A stretch of 64,000 bases of DNA from Candidatus Gastranaerophilales bacterium (GTDB taxonomy: Bacteria; Cyanobacteriota; Vampirovibrionia; Gastranaerophilales; Gastranaerophilaceae). The number at the start of each line of letters is the position of its first letter. The stretch's first letter is position 1. The stretch covers positions 56,413 to 120,412 of the forward strand of contig CAAFVD010000013.1 in NCBI GenBank assembly GCA_900766355.1. Reading direction: 5' to 3'. Positions 16,565-25,360 of this stretch are shown in pieces. A program made the translations under genes and the position numbers. The notes beneath the pieces are model-generated. The model searched no databases. It saw only the letters and a program-made list of their open reading frames with translations, and was not told where the DNA came from.

Positions 16565-17788
16565 TTAAACTCGTTTAAAGATTAATGATGTATTTATTCC
16601 ACCGAACGCAAAATTATTACTCATAACGTATTCAGTATCAATATTGCGACCTTCACCAACAATGTAATCAAGTTTTCCACATTCAGGGTCAATATTGTTA
16701 AGATTTAGAGTTGGTGCAAACCATTTATTACGCATCATTTCAATTGACAAAATAGACTCTATGGCACCACAAGCACCTAACGTATGTCCTGTATAACTTT
16801 TTATTGTGCTAATTGGAACTTGTCTTTTGAAAGCATTTTGAGTTGCAATACTTTCTGCGATATCACCATTTTTTGTTCCTGTACCATGTGCATTTACATA
16901 GCCAATATCATTTGCCGATAATCCTGCACTTTTAATTGAATTTTCCATAACAATTTGCATAGTATTTGGGTTTGGATTGGTAATGTGAGTTCCATCTGTA
17001 TTTGTTGCAAACCCTACAATTTCTGCATAAATCTTTGCACCTCTATTTTTGGCATGTTCATATTCTTCAAGTATAAGTGTTCCAGCACCTTCACCTATTA
17101 CAAGTCCATCTCTATCTCTATCAAAAGGTGATGGAGTTTTGTTAGGTGTATTATTTTTGATACTTGTTGCATAAAGAGTGTCAAAAACCCCTGCTTGTGA
17201 AGGGTGAAGTTCTTCCGCCCCACCAGCAATCATAATATCTTGTTGTCCGTATTTTATTGATTCATAAGCCATACCAACACCCAAAGAACCTGATGTGCAA
17301 GCCGTTGATGTAGGTATAAGTCGACCTGTTGTTTTAAAATATAATGAAATATTTACTGCCGTTGTTTGGGTCATCATTTTTATATAAGAACCTGAGTTTA
17401 AATTCTTCACTTCTTTTTCTAATTCAATGGCATAAAAATCAAATATAGGCTTCATTGAACCTGTAGAAGAACCATACGCAACACCACATCTGCCGTTTGT
17501 AATTATAGGGTTTCCCAACAAATTAGCATCTTTTATCGCATTTTCTGAAGTTACTGCAGACATCAATGCAACATTTCCCATTGTTCTTGTAACTTTTCTA
17601 GTAAAATGTTCTGGCTTTATAAAACCTTTTACTTTCGCACAAAGTCTTGTGTTCATATTCTTGATTTCATCAAGCTCTGCCCAATATTCAATACAATTTT
17701 GATATGTTTTTAGTCTTTCAAATGCAGTTTCAACAGTAGAACCTAAAGGGCTGGCAATTCCCATGCCTGTTACAACAACTCTCCTCAC
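16565..17788 (-). CDS. 3-oxoacyl-ACP synthase (KAS II type)
   Basis: A 407-residue condensing enzyme of the FabF fold. The nucleophile C164 lies in STACTSGSLG, and H301 (NAHGTGTKNGD) and H335 (YTGHTLGACG) complete the Cys-His-His triad. The FGG loop appears as NNFAFGGINTS near the end. It extends acyl chains on acyl carrier protein. The gene follows a FabG-type reductase and a hotdog dehydratase with overlapping ends, and no other fatty-acid genes are present. That grouping resembles the dehydratase-reductase-synthase run of aryl polyene clusters rather than the housekeeping fab operon; the product is unproven. Confidence 0.85.
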   Translation of the reverse strand: MRRVVVTGMGIASPLGSTVETAFERLKTYQNCIEYWAELDEIKNMNTRLCAKVKGFIKPEHFTRKVTRTMGNVALMSAVTSENAIKDANLLGNPIITNGRCGVAYGSSTGSMKPIFDFYAIELEKEVKNLNSGSYIKMMTQTTAVNISLYFKTTGRLIPTSTACTSGSLGVGMAYESIKYGQQDIMIAGGAEELHPSQAGVFDTLYATSIKNNTPNKTPSPFDRDRDGLVIGEGAGTLILEEYEHAKNRGAKIYAEIVGFATNTDGTHITNPNPNTMQIVMENSIKSAGLSANDIGYVNAHGTGTKNGDIAESIATQNAFKRQVPISTIKSYTGHTLGACGAIESILSIEMMRNKWFAPTLNLNNIDPECGKLDYIVGEGRNIDTEYVMSNNFAFGGINTSLIFKRV

Positions 17789-18516
17789 AGATATAATCCT
17801 CCGTTTACAGAAATTACTTGACCTGTTATATATGATGCTTTTTCGCTAATTAAAAATTCAATTACATTTGCAACTTCCTCAGCAGTTCCAAAACGCTTCA
17901 TAGGTATCATATCTAGCACTTTGTCTTTTGGTAAATCTTCTGTCATATCAGATTCAATAACTCCAGGAGCAACACAATTTACTGTAATACCTCGTTTTGC
18001 TACTTCAAGACTTAGAGCTTTTGTTGCACCAATAATACCAGCTTTTGATGCACTATAATTTACTTGTCCACGATTTCCTGAAAGTCCTGAAACAGAAGAT
18101 AATGTCACGATTCTGCTTTTTTGTCTGCTTTGTATCATTGGTAAAATCAAAGGCTTTACGACATTATAAAACCCATTCAAATTAGTATTGATTACAGAAT
18201 CCCATTCATCATCTTCCATTGCTGGAAAAACATTGTCCTTTGTGATTCCCGCATTTAGAACAAGCCCGAAATATACTCCATTTTTTGCAATATCATTAGT
18301 TAAAATTTCTGTGGTTTGTTCTCTATTTGAAATATCAAATTGCAATATACGAGAATTTTCGCCTATTTCCTCTTGGACAGATTTTGCCTTGTCAATATTT
18401 TTATTACAATGCAAAACTATTTTATAACCTTGTTTGGCAAGCAATTTAGCCGTTGCTTTACCAATTCCTCGACTTGAACCTGTTATAAGTATTTCTTTAG
18501 TTTTTGTATCAGCCAT
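17785..18516 (-). CDS. 3-oxoacyl-ACP reductase (FabG type)
   Basis: A 243-residue short-chain dehydrogenase. TGSSRGIGK (12-20) is the NADP(H)-binding glycine motif, NAG at 88-90 and the catalytic S141/Y154/K158 (NYSASKAG) are present. GLYL near the end and ISVNGGLY match FabG. It would reduce 3-oxoacyl chains on ACP. Its start overlaps the end of the dehydratase gene by eight bases and its stop overlaps the synthase start by four, so the three are translated as a unit. Confidence 0.87.
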   Translation of the reverse strand: MADTKTKEILITGSSRGIGKATAKLLAKQGYKIVLHCNKNIDKAKSVQEEIGENSRILQFDISNREQTTEILTNDIAKNGVYFGLVLNAGITKDNVFPAMEDDEWDSVINTNLNGFYNVVKPLILPMIQSRQKSRIVTLSSVSGLSGNRGQVNYSASKAGIIGATKALSLEVAKRGITVNCVAPGVIESDMTEDLPKDKVLDMIPMKRFGTAEEVANVIEFLISEKASYITGQVISVNGGLYL

Positions 18517-18952
18517 TTTCTATAATACCTTTCGCATTTGCATTTTGATAAACATTAAGAGTTGCACTTGCACATTCTTCATTTTGAGAATCATATATTG
18601 AACATTCAAATGAAATTATTCCATCATCTCCAAAAAATTCGTATGCTTTGATGATGTATGTTTCGCCTAGTTTAAAAATATCTATACCATTATTATATAA
18701 TCTAGTACCTAACAAAAACCCAATCTGTGGCTCTTGTTTTTTATTTTTGTAATATGCGTAACAACCTATCGTTTGTGCCATAAACTCAATACCACACAAA
18801 GATGAAACTCCTTGAAGTTTTTTATCAAAAAATATCATATCATTTTTTATGGTTACTTTAGCAATGATAGATTTGTTTTTTAGATTTATATCAACCAAAT
18901 CATCTATAAGAATCATTGGCGCATCATGTGGTAAAATCTTTGTAAGAATCAT
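18509..18952 (-). CDS. Hotdog-fold acyl-ACP dehydratase
   Basis: A 147-residue protein resembling the FabZ/ApeP hotdog dehydratases. LPHDAPMILIDDLVDIN near the start is typical of the group that carries PH(R/D)xPM. GIEFMAQTIGCYAYYKNKK, corresponding to the central helix with the catalytic acidic residue, follows. It would dehydrate 3-hydroxyacyl-ACP. It is the first gene of a three-gene unit with reductase and synthase, in the order known from ApeP-ApeQ-ApeR of aryl polyene synthesis. The assignment to that pathway is inference. Confidence 0.7.
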   Translation of the reverse strand: MILTKILPHDAPMILIDDLVDINLKNKSIIAKVTIKNDMIFFDKKLQGVSSLCGIEFMAQTIGCYAYYKNKKQEPQIGFLLGTRLYNNGIDIFKLGETYIIKAYEFFGDDGIISFECSIYDSQNEECASATLNVYQNANAKGIIENG

Positions 18953-19042
18953 TCTTCTATACTTTCTATAAACTCAATATTTATTAATTTTCTTATTATA
19001 CAATTATAGACCAAAGAATTATAAAATTTCATCTAATAATGC

Positions 19043-19074
19043 AAAATGACAAGATTAATTAATCTTGTCATTTT
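19043..19074. terminator. Perfect 32-base palindromic terminator
   Basis: AAAATGACAAGATTAA followed directly by its complement gives a long, almost loop-free hairpin with T-runs on both strands. It follows the sigma-28-driven gene on the minus strand and separates it from the dehydratase unit. Confidence 0.7.
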
Positions 19075-19109
19075 GTAATTAGGAAAAAGGAAAAGAAAAA
19101 ATTTATTTA

Positions 19110-20468
19110 TTATGCTGAACCCCATTTGAATGTAGATGAGATTGCATCTTCTCTGAGTTTTTTTACTGAATCAATTTCAGTTGTTATTGTATTTAATTCT
19201 GTTGATAATTGGGTAATTTCAGAATCCCAATAGTTTTCTTTTTCGTTCAAATCTGCTTTTGCGGCATTATACCAAGCAGTAATTGTTTCTCTTGTTGATT
19301 GGTCAGTTTGCTCAACAACATAGTTTTGAGTTTTGAAATAGTCCAAATTTTGACCCTTTGAATATCCGCCATATTTCAAAGAAGAAACATTTACAAGTTG
19401 ATAAAGACCTGATTTCAAACCTGCTTGTAAATTTTCTGAATTTGAAACTGTTGTATATGTATTGTTATCTATTATTTTATATGATTTCGTATCTTTGCCA
19501 TCAGCTTTAATAGTTTCTTCTTCTATCTTTGCTGCTACGTTGAAATTGTTTACTGTTTTACCATTAACATCTGATTTAAAACCATTAAATGCAGCTGCAA
19601 ATATTGCACCATAATACTTAAACATACTTACCATTTGACTTGCAACAGTCTTATTTAACCCTGGAACAAATTCTTTACCACCAGTGTTCCAATACATAGC
19701 ACCTTGTGCATCATTATCTCCTGAAACAAAACTATTATCATTGACGTTTCTTGCAATATAAAAAGTACCTTTTTCAGGAGTTACTTTATCTGCATCGGCA
19801 CATTTGTAATTTGAATAATAAACACCATCTTTTTTCCAAATCGAACCGCCATCTTTAATGCCGTTTTCATAAAGGAATTTCAAAACGTCTTCACCTTGTT
19901 TATATGCAGAAGCTGACGGCTGTTCTGTTGCATCGTTTATATTAGTTTTAAAAGCTTGTCCTGTATATAAAGAATTAAACGCTTCTTGAATACTTACTGC
20001 TGTACTAGAACCATTCATATTTGTCAATAAATGCTTCATTGCATCAATAGTCAATGTTTCAACAGTTCTAGCACCAGCAGTTGAATTTTGTCCTTCATCT
20101 GCCAATGTTTTAAGAACAATATCTAACATCGAATCACTAAGAATTACTCGACCATAACTATCTGTTAAAATCATATTTGAAGATGTTTTTGTATCTATAC
20201 CAGAATTCGATGTTGGAGATACAACTTGATTAAAGAAAGCGGGTGTATCTTGAGCCATCAAATATCCATAAGTAATATCTTTATTACCGTTAGTAGTAGC
20301 ATATTGTATTTTACTATTTTGGAGTTTTGCATAATAAAGTTTAGCCAACTCTGTAGACTCTCTCGTAAGCATTGTCTTACGTTTAGAGTTAAGCTGTATT
20401 TGCATTTCAACATCAGCTTTACGTGATGTTAATGCCAATAATCTAACTTGTGATGTAGCTAAACCCAT
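19110..20468 (-). CDS. Sigma-28-regulated unknown protein (MGLxxSQ family)
   Basis: A 452-residue protein with no domain I can name. The N-terminus MGLATSQVRLLALTSRK, followed by a polar helix, and the C-terminal coiled coil (ITQLSTELNTITTEIDSV) are alpha-helical, with a long S/T/N/G-rich middle. This overall layout, helical ends around a variable centre, is seen in secreted axial or filament-type proteins, but no flagellin or hook signature is present. No signal peptide. An AAAGGGG site precedes the ATG. A near-perfect sigma-28 promoter lies 34 bases upstream, so it probably belongs to the flagellar/chemotaxis regulon. Confidence 0.6.
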   Translation of the reverse strand: MGLATSQVRLLALTSRKADVEMQIQLNSKRKTMLTRESTELAKLYYAKLQNSKIQYATTNGNKDITYGYLMAQDTPAFFNQVVSPTSNSGIDTKTSSNMILTDSYGRVILSDSMLDIVLKTLADEGQNSTAGARTVETLTIDAMKHLLTNMNGSSTAVSIQEAFNSLYTGQAFKTNINDATEQPSASAYKQGEDVLKFLYENGIKDGGSIWKKDGVYYSNYKCADADKVTPEKGTFYIARNVNDNSFVSGDNDAQGAMYWNTGGKEFVPGLNKTVASQMVSMFKYYGAIFAAAFNGFKSDVNGKTVNNFNVAAKIEEETIKADGKDTKSYKIIDNNTYTTVSNSENLQAGLKSGLYQLVNVSSLKYGGYSKGQNLDYFKTQNYVVEQTDQSTRETITAWYNAAKADLNEKENYWDSEITQLSTELNTITTEIDSVKKLREDAISSTFKWGSA

Positions 20469-20501
20469 TTTTACCCCTTTTTCGGTTTCCTAATATTCTA
20501 T

Positions 20502-20528
20502 TTATCGGCTTTTTTTTATAAATCTTTA
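20502..20528 (-). promoter_or_regulatory. Sigma-28 (FliA) promoter
   Basis: On the minus strand TAAAGATT, 11 bases, GCCGATAA. The E. coli FliA consensus is TAAAGTTT-N11-GCCGATAA, so the -10 is exact and the spacing exact. It lies just upstream of the 452-residue protein gene. Confidence 0.85.
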
Positions 20529-20673
20529 GAGAATTAGGAGATTTCTTTACAATTCTTTACGTAAATTATGTTTTTGTTCTATTAGTACGTTTATCAAAAT
20601 TATTCATACAACACAAAGTCAATTTAATATTGCGTAACTAATTTACATAAAAATGAATAAACAAAAAGGGTAA

Positions 20674-20901
20674 TTAAAAATTAAATTTAAAAATATCTGC
20701 TATCTCTATATTAAAAGCATTACAAAGTCTTGCAACAGTATCAATAGTTGGAATCATTTTCTTGCGTTCAATAGCACTAATTGTTGTACGATGTAATTCA
20801 GAATATTCTGCAAGTTCTTCTTGCGACCAATTTCTTTTTATTCGTTCAATTTTTACTTTCATTGCAAAATTTGGAACTAAACTTTCAATATCAATTACCA
20901 T
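20674..20901 (-). CDS. XRE-family HTH regulator
   Basis: A 75-residue protein that is almost only a Cro/C1-type helix-turn-helix. KIERIKRNWSQEELAEYSELHRTTISAIERKK contains the two helices, followed by TVARLCNAFNIEIADIF. Such small XRE proteins bind DNA operators as dimers. It has no fused domain. It lies alone between the sigma-28 gene and the RND pump, both on the same strand, and might regulate either or be part of a mobile remnant. No Shine-Dalgarno stronger than a weak AGAAAT is seen. Confidence 0.8.
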   Translation of the reverse strand: MVIDIESLVPNFAMKVKIERIKRNWSQEELAEYSELHRTTISAIERKKMIPTIDTVARLCNAFNIEIADIFKFNF

Positions 20902-21006
20902 ATTTCTATTCTAATACAGAATCAAATTTATTAGAATGGCTGAACAATTATCTTATTACAATAGCCAATTAAATTAAAACCTTAACAATTTAATAACTTG
21001 ATACAA

Positions 21007-22206
21007 CTACTTAAACTTAACTTTTTGTCCTTCTTTCAAGCTATCGTTTAGGTTAGTGATTAATCTTTCGTCACCTTTTAAGCCTTCAAGAATTTCAATC
21101 TTATCACCCAAATCTCGTCCTTGTTTTACTCGTATAAAATGGATAGTAGAATCAGGTCTTACCTCTGCAACATAACTATCAGGCGATGCTAATGTTGTTA
21201 TACATGCTGGGTTTACTGTCATAAATTTTTGCATACCTTTTAAATCAACTTTAGTTTTTACATATTGACCGCTATACAAACCCATATTTTTATCATTATT
21301 TATAACAACTACAACTTCCATAATTCTTGCAACATTATCTAACTTAGCAGAAATTTGAGAAATATATCCTCTAACCTTATTCTTAGGGTCTTCCGGTATA
21401 TATACATCTACAGCTTGTCCGTTATGGATATATCTAACAAAATTTTGTGGTACAAAAATAGAAGTTCTCAACTTGCTTATTTGTTGGACTTCAAACATAC
21501 TTGTACTTGTTGTACTGCCACCTGCTACAACATTTGCCCCTGCATCAATATTATACTTACTGATAACTCCGTCGAATGGTGCTACAACTCTTTTATATCC
21601 TTGTAAAGCAGTTAATCGTTGCAAATCTGATTTTGCTTTTTCTACATCTGCTTTTGCACCCAAAAAATTCATCTCTGAGGTTTTGAAATCATTATACTTT
21701 GTATCTAGTTCTTGTTTTGATATTGCACCATTTACTGATGATTTTTTGTATCTGTCATAAGTTTGACTTGCATAATTATACTGATACTTTGTTTCCATAA
21801 GATGCTTTTCTGCTGAAATAAGTGCAGACCTAGCGCTTTGTGCCTCTGCATCTAAGTCAGGGGTATCAATCGTTGCTAACACCTGTCCTTTTTTTACATG
21901 GTCACCTAACTGCACATATCTTTGGTTTACAAAACCAGTTATTCTTGAAAATATTTCTGTACGATAATAAGGTTTCAATTCCCCTGACAACTCTATAGAT
22001 GGAGCTCCGTCTTGAATCTGAGGAGTTTCTGTTATCGCAACATACTCAACCTCTCTTGAATCTATTGAAGTTATTATATATCTTGCAATCTTCGGCACAA
22101 TACCTATAATAAAAAATATTAGAAAAACAACGACTGCCATTCTTTTAGGCTCGTTTTTGGTTAGTTTAATCCACAAATTTTTTATAAAAGTTTTTATCTT
22201 ATTCAT
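21007..22206 (-). CDS. RND efflux periplasmic adaptor (MFP)
   Basis: A 399-residue membrane fusion protein of the AcrA/MexA type. One N-terminal membrane anchor is followed by a lipoyl/barrel-sandwich half (ITGFVNQRYVQLGDHVKKGQVLATIDTP), a coiled-coil hairpin, the second lipoyl half (VVAPFDGVISKYNIDAGANV) and a beta-barrel/membrane-proximal domain. It bridges the inner-membrane pump and the outer-membrane channel. The start overlaps the RND gene by eight bases, making it the last gene of a TolC-RND-MFP operon. Substrates unknown. Confidence 0.9.
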   Translation of the reverse strand: MNKIKTFIKNLWIKLTKNEPKRMAVVVFLIFFIIGIVPKIARYIITSIDSREVEYVAITETPQIQDGAPSIELSGELKPYYRTEIFSRITGFVNQRYVQLGDHVKKGQVLATIDTPDLDAEAQSARSALISAEKHLMETKYQYNYASQTYDRYKKSSVNGAISKQELDTKYNDFKTSEMNFLGAKADVEKAKSDLQRLTALQGYKRVVAPFDGVISKYNIDAGANVVAGGSTTSTSMFEVQQISKLRTSIFVPQNFVRYIHNGQAVDVYIPEDPKNKVRGYISQISAKLDNVARIMEVVVVINNDKNMGLYSGQYVKTKVDLKGMQKFMTVNPACITTLASPDSYVAEVRPDSTIHFIRVKQGRDLGDKIEILEGLKGDERLITNLNDSLKEGQKVKFK

Positions 22207-25200
22207 CTTCTGCCTCTATAAGTTTTTTATTATTTTTATTCATAATTGCAAATAGCATTGGTACAACAATCAAAGTTGCAAAAGTTGCAAACAACAAACC
22301 ACCAATAACTGTTCTACCAATAGGTGCGTTTTGTTCTCCACCTTCACCTATACCTAATGCCATAGGTAACATACCCAAAATCATTGCTGAAGCCGTCATT
22401 ATAACAGGACGGATTCTTGTATAACCAGCCTCTATAGCTGCCTCAATAGATGATAATCCTTCCTTCATTTTTTCTGTTGCAAAGGATATAACAAGAATTG
22501 AGTTTGCACAAGATACACCAACTGCCATAATAGAACCCATCAATGCTTGAACACTAAATGTCGTATCTGAGATAAACAACATCCATATAATACCTGATAA
22601 AGCAAGAGGAACAGGTGTAATTATAATAAACGGATTTCTCCAAGATTGGAAGTTTACAACAATCAACAAATATACAAGAACCAATGCTAGCATCAAACCA
22701 GAAAGTAATGATGTAAATACATAATCCATTGATTTAGCTTGTCCAAAGATATTGATAAATGTTCCTCTAGGTGCAATTTTTTGGTATTTCTTAACAATTT
22801 TGTTGATATCTCTTGTAACTCCAGCCAAATCTCTATCTTGAACATTTAGCAAGATGTCATATATCGGTTGAATATCATAGTGATTAACAACACTAGCTGT
22901 TGTTCCTGAGCTTACTTCTGCGATATTAGAAAGCCTTACTGGTTTATTATTGTTGTAAGAAACAGGAACATCAGTTACATTTTTCACTGTATCAACATTA
23001 TAAGTAGGTACTTGAACTACCAAATTGTAATTAACACCATTTTGAGGGTCTACCCAATAATTTGGTGCAACCATAGCACTAGAAGTCAATGCAGTTAATA
23101 GATTTTCTGATACAGTTTCTTGAGAGAGTTTCATAATAGATGCACGTCTTTTATCAACTTCAACCCTAACCTCTGGAGTATCTGTTATTTGGTGAATATG
23201 TGCATCAGCAACTCCTCTAACTCGTTTTACATCTTCAAGCATTTTTGAGGTTAGAGCAAAATTTGCCTTCAAATCTTTACCCTGAACCTTTATATCGACA
23301 GGAGATGCCAAACCAAAGTTCAAGATTTTACCAACCATATCTGCGTTTTGGAAGAAGAAAGTAGAGTTAGGGAATTCTTTGTTCAATTCTTTTCTAAGTT
23401 TTTTCACATATTGTTTTGTAGGTTTATGATTTTCTTTCAATGCAATAAGGATTTCGCCATCTCCAACACCGATTTGCGAGTTATCCATAAATGCAAGGTT
23501 AATCATACTTGCAGGAAGTCCTATATTATCAAGTACAGTATCAAGTTCTGTTGGTGGAATAACATGTTTTATTGTTTCTTCAATAGCTGAAAATTCTCTT
23601 GCCGTTTCTTCTATTCTTGTACCATGTGGAGCATATACATGTAATCTGATTTGACCTGCATCAACTTCTGGGAAGAAATTTTCACCAATAAATGGTAATA
23701 AAACTAACGCCGATAAAACAATAATACCGTACACTACACCAACTTGTTTTGGTTTTGGGATTACATCTTTTTGCAAGAAAGATTTATAAACTTCTCTTAA
23801 TCTGCTAAAGTTTGTATTAACCCAAGTATTAACTTTATATAATATAGAATCTGGTTTCAAAACTTCTTTATTTTTCAACAATTTATCTACAAGTACAGGG
23901 ACTAGCGTATTAGATAACATATATGAGCCAATCATCGCAAAGATAACTGACATTGCAAGAGGTATAAACAAATATTTTGTAGAACCTTCCATCAAAAATA
24001 TTGGTGCAAATACTGTACAAATAGACAATGTAGAAACCAATGTAGGTGATGCAACTTCAGCTGCAGATTTATAAATAACTTCTTTAATTGACTGTCCCTG
24101 AACAGACATAGCTTCTTTGTTTCTCAAAATATTTTCGATAACAACAGTTGCGTTATCAACCAACATACCAATAGCCAAGCCTAAACCACTCAAGGACATC
24201 ATATTAATTGTTTGTCCACACATTGCAAAACAAATTACTGCAAAAAGAACAGATAAAGGAATAGATATTGCAATAATAAAGGTTGAGCGAACACTACCTA
24301 AAAATATTAATATCATCAAAGCAGTTAACAATGCTGCTAAAGTACCTGAAAAAATTACATCTCGAATTGATGCTTTTACAAATACTGATTGGTCAAACAA
24401 TACCTGCATCTTTACGCTTTCAGGAATTGTTTTTGCAATAGTCGGAAGTAATTTTTTAACCCCGTTTACAACATTTAGAGAAGAAACACCTCCAGCTTTA
24501 TACACAACCATTAAAGACCCAGGTGTACCATTTTCGCGAACAATATTTGTTTGGATTGCATTACCGTCATGAATATTTGCAACATCACCTAAGTAAACAA
24601 TTTCTCCAGCTTTTGAAAGCACAGGAAAATCGTTCATTTCATTAACTGTTTGTGGTGCGTTGTTTAAGGTTACAAGATAATCCTTGTTGCCGATTTTTGC
24701 ATTACCTGACGGAATAATTACGTTTTGCCCAGCTATCGCTTTTGTAATTTCTTCCGGTGTCATGCCTCTAGCTTCAAGCTTTTGCATATCAATATCAGCC
24801 ATTATTTGACGAACTTTACCGCCCATTGGTAGTGGTACTTGAGCACCAGAAACTTTTGTTAGCTGAACCTTGATGTTGTTTTGTGCAAGGTCAGTAACTT
24901 TTTGTAATGGAAGTTTTGCCGAAGATATAACAACTTGCAAAACAGGAATTGTCGTTGGTGTATATTTTAAAACTTCAGGAGGTCTTATACCAAGTGGCAT
25001 ATTTTTCATAGATACCTGTGAGGCGGCACTAATCTGAGTAATACCAGCATTGATATCTGTTCCCGGATGAAGAAAAACTCTTATTACTCCAACTCCCAAC
25101 AAAGATTGAGATTCAATTCTTTCGATACCGTTAACATTCGATGCGTATGCACGTTCTGCAATAGTAACAATTCTTCGCTCAATATCTTTTGCCTGCATGC

Positions 25201-25360
25201 CTGTATATGTCCAAACGGCAGTAACTACAGGAGTGTCAATTTCTGGGAAAATATCTATAGGTGTTTTGAATATGGTTACAATCCCCATAATCAAAATAAA
25301 TAACGCCATTACTATAAACGTATAATGATATTTAAGAACCATTTTTACAAAGTTTTTCAT
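22199..25360 (-). CDS. RND efflux transporter
   Basis: A 1053-residue inner-membrane proton antiporter of the hydrophobe/amphiphile efflux family (AcrB/MexF type), of the usual length. Twelve membrane segments in two halves, e.g. SGTLAALLTALMILIFLG and a second-half LLSGLMLALVLVYLLIV. The proton-relay region in TM4 reads GLAIGMLVDNATVVIEN: the first relay aspartate is kept, while the second is Asn instead of the usual Asp. It works as a trimer with the MFP and TolC partners encoded on either side. The reading frame overlaps both neighbours by a few bases. Confidence 0.93.
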   Translation of the reverse strand: MKNFVKMVLKYHYTFIVMALFILIMGIVTIFKTPIDIFPEIDTPVVTAVWTYTGMQAKDIERRIVTIAERAYASNVNGIERIESQSLLGVGVIRVFLHPGTDINAGITQISAASQVSMKNMPLGIRPPEVLKYTPTTIPVLQVVISSAKLPLQKVTDLAQNNIKVQLTKVSGAQVPLPMGGKVRQIMADIDMQKLEARGMTPEEITKAIAGQNVIIPSGNAKIGNKDYLVTLNNAPQTVNEMNDFPVLSKAGEIVYLGDVANIHDGNAIQTNIVRENGTPGSLMVVYKAGGVSSLNVVNGVKKLLPTIAKTIPESVKMQVLFDQSVFVKASIRDVIFSGTLAALLTALMILIFLGSVRSTFIIAISIPLSVLFAVICFAMCGQTINMMSLSGLGLAIGMLVDNATVVIENILRNKEAMSVQGQSIKEVIYKSAAEVASPTLVSTLSICTVFAPIFLMEGSTKYLFIPLAMSVIFAMIGSYMLSNTLVPVLVDKLLKNKEVLKPDSILYKVNTWVNTNFSRLREVYKSFLQKDVIPKPKQVGVVYGIIVLSALVLLPFIGENFFPEVDAGQIRLHVYAPHGTRIEETAREFSAIEETIKHVIPPTELDTVLDNIGLPASMINLAFMDNSQIGVGDGEILIALKENHKPTKQYVKKLRKELNKEFPNSTFFFQNADMVGKILNFGLASPVDIKVQGKDLKANFALTSKMLEDVKRVRGVADAHIHQITDTPEVRVEVDKRRASIMKLSQETVSENLLTALTSSAMVAPNYWVDPQNGVNYNLVVQVPTYNVDTVKNVTDVPVSYNNNKPVRLSNIAEVSSGTTASVVNHYDIQPIYDILLNVQDRDLAGVTRDINKIVKKYQKIAPRGTFINIFGQAKSMDYVFTSLLSGLMLALVLVYLLIVVNFQSWRNPFIIITPVPLALSGIIWMLFISDTTFSVQALMGSIMAVGVSCANSILVISFATEKMKEGLSSIEAAIEAGYTRIRPVIMTASAMILGMLPMALGIGEGGEQNAPIGRTVIGGLLFATFATLIVVPMLFAIMNKNNKKLIEAEDE

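Noticed and set aside
24117..24572. Plus-strand ORF of 151 codons inside the RND transporter gene
   Set aside because: Fully antisense to a strongly conserved transporter; mirror-frame composition.
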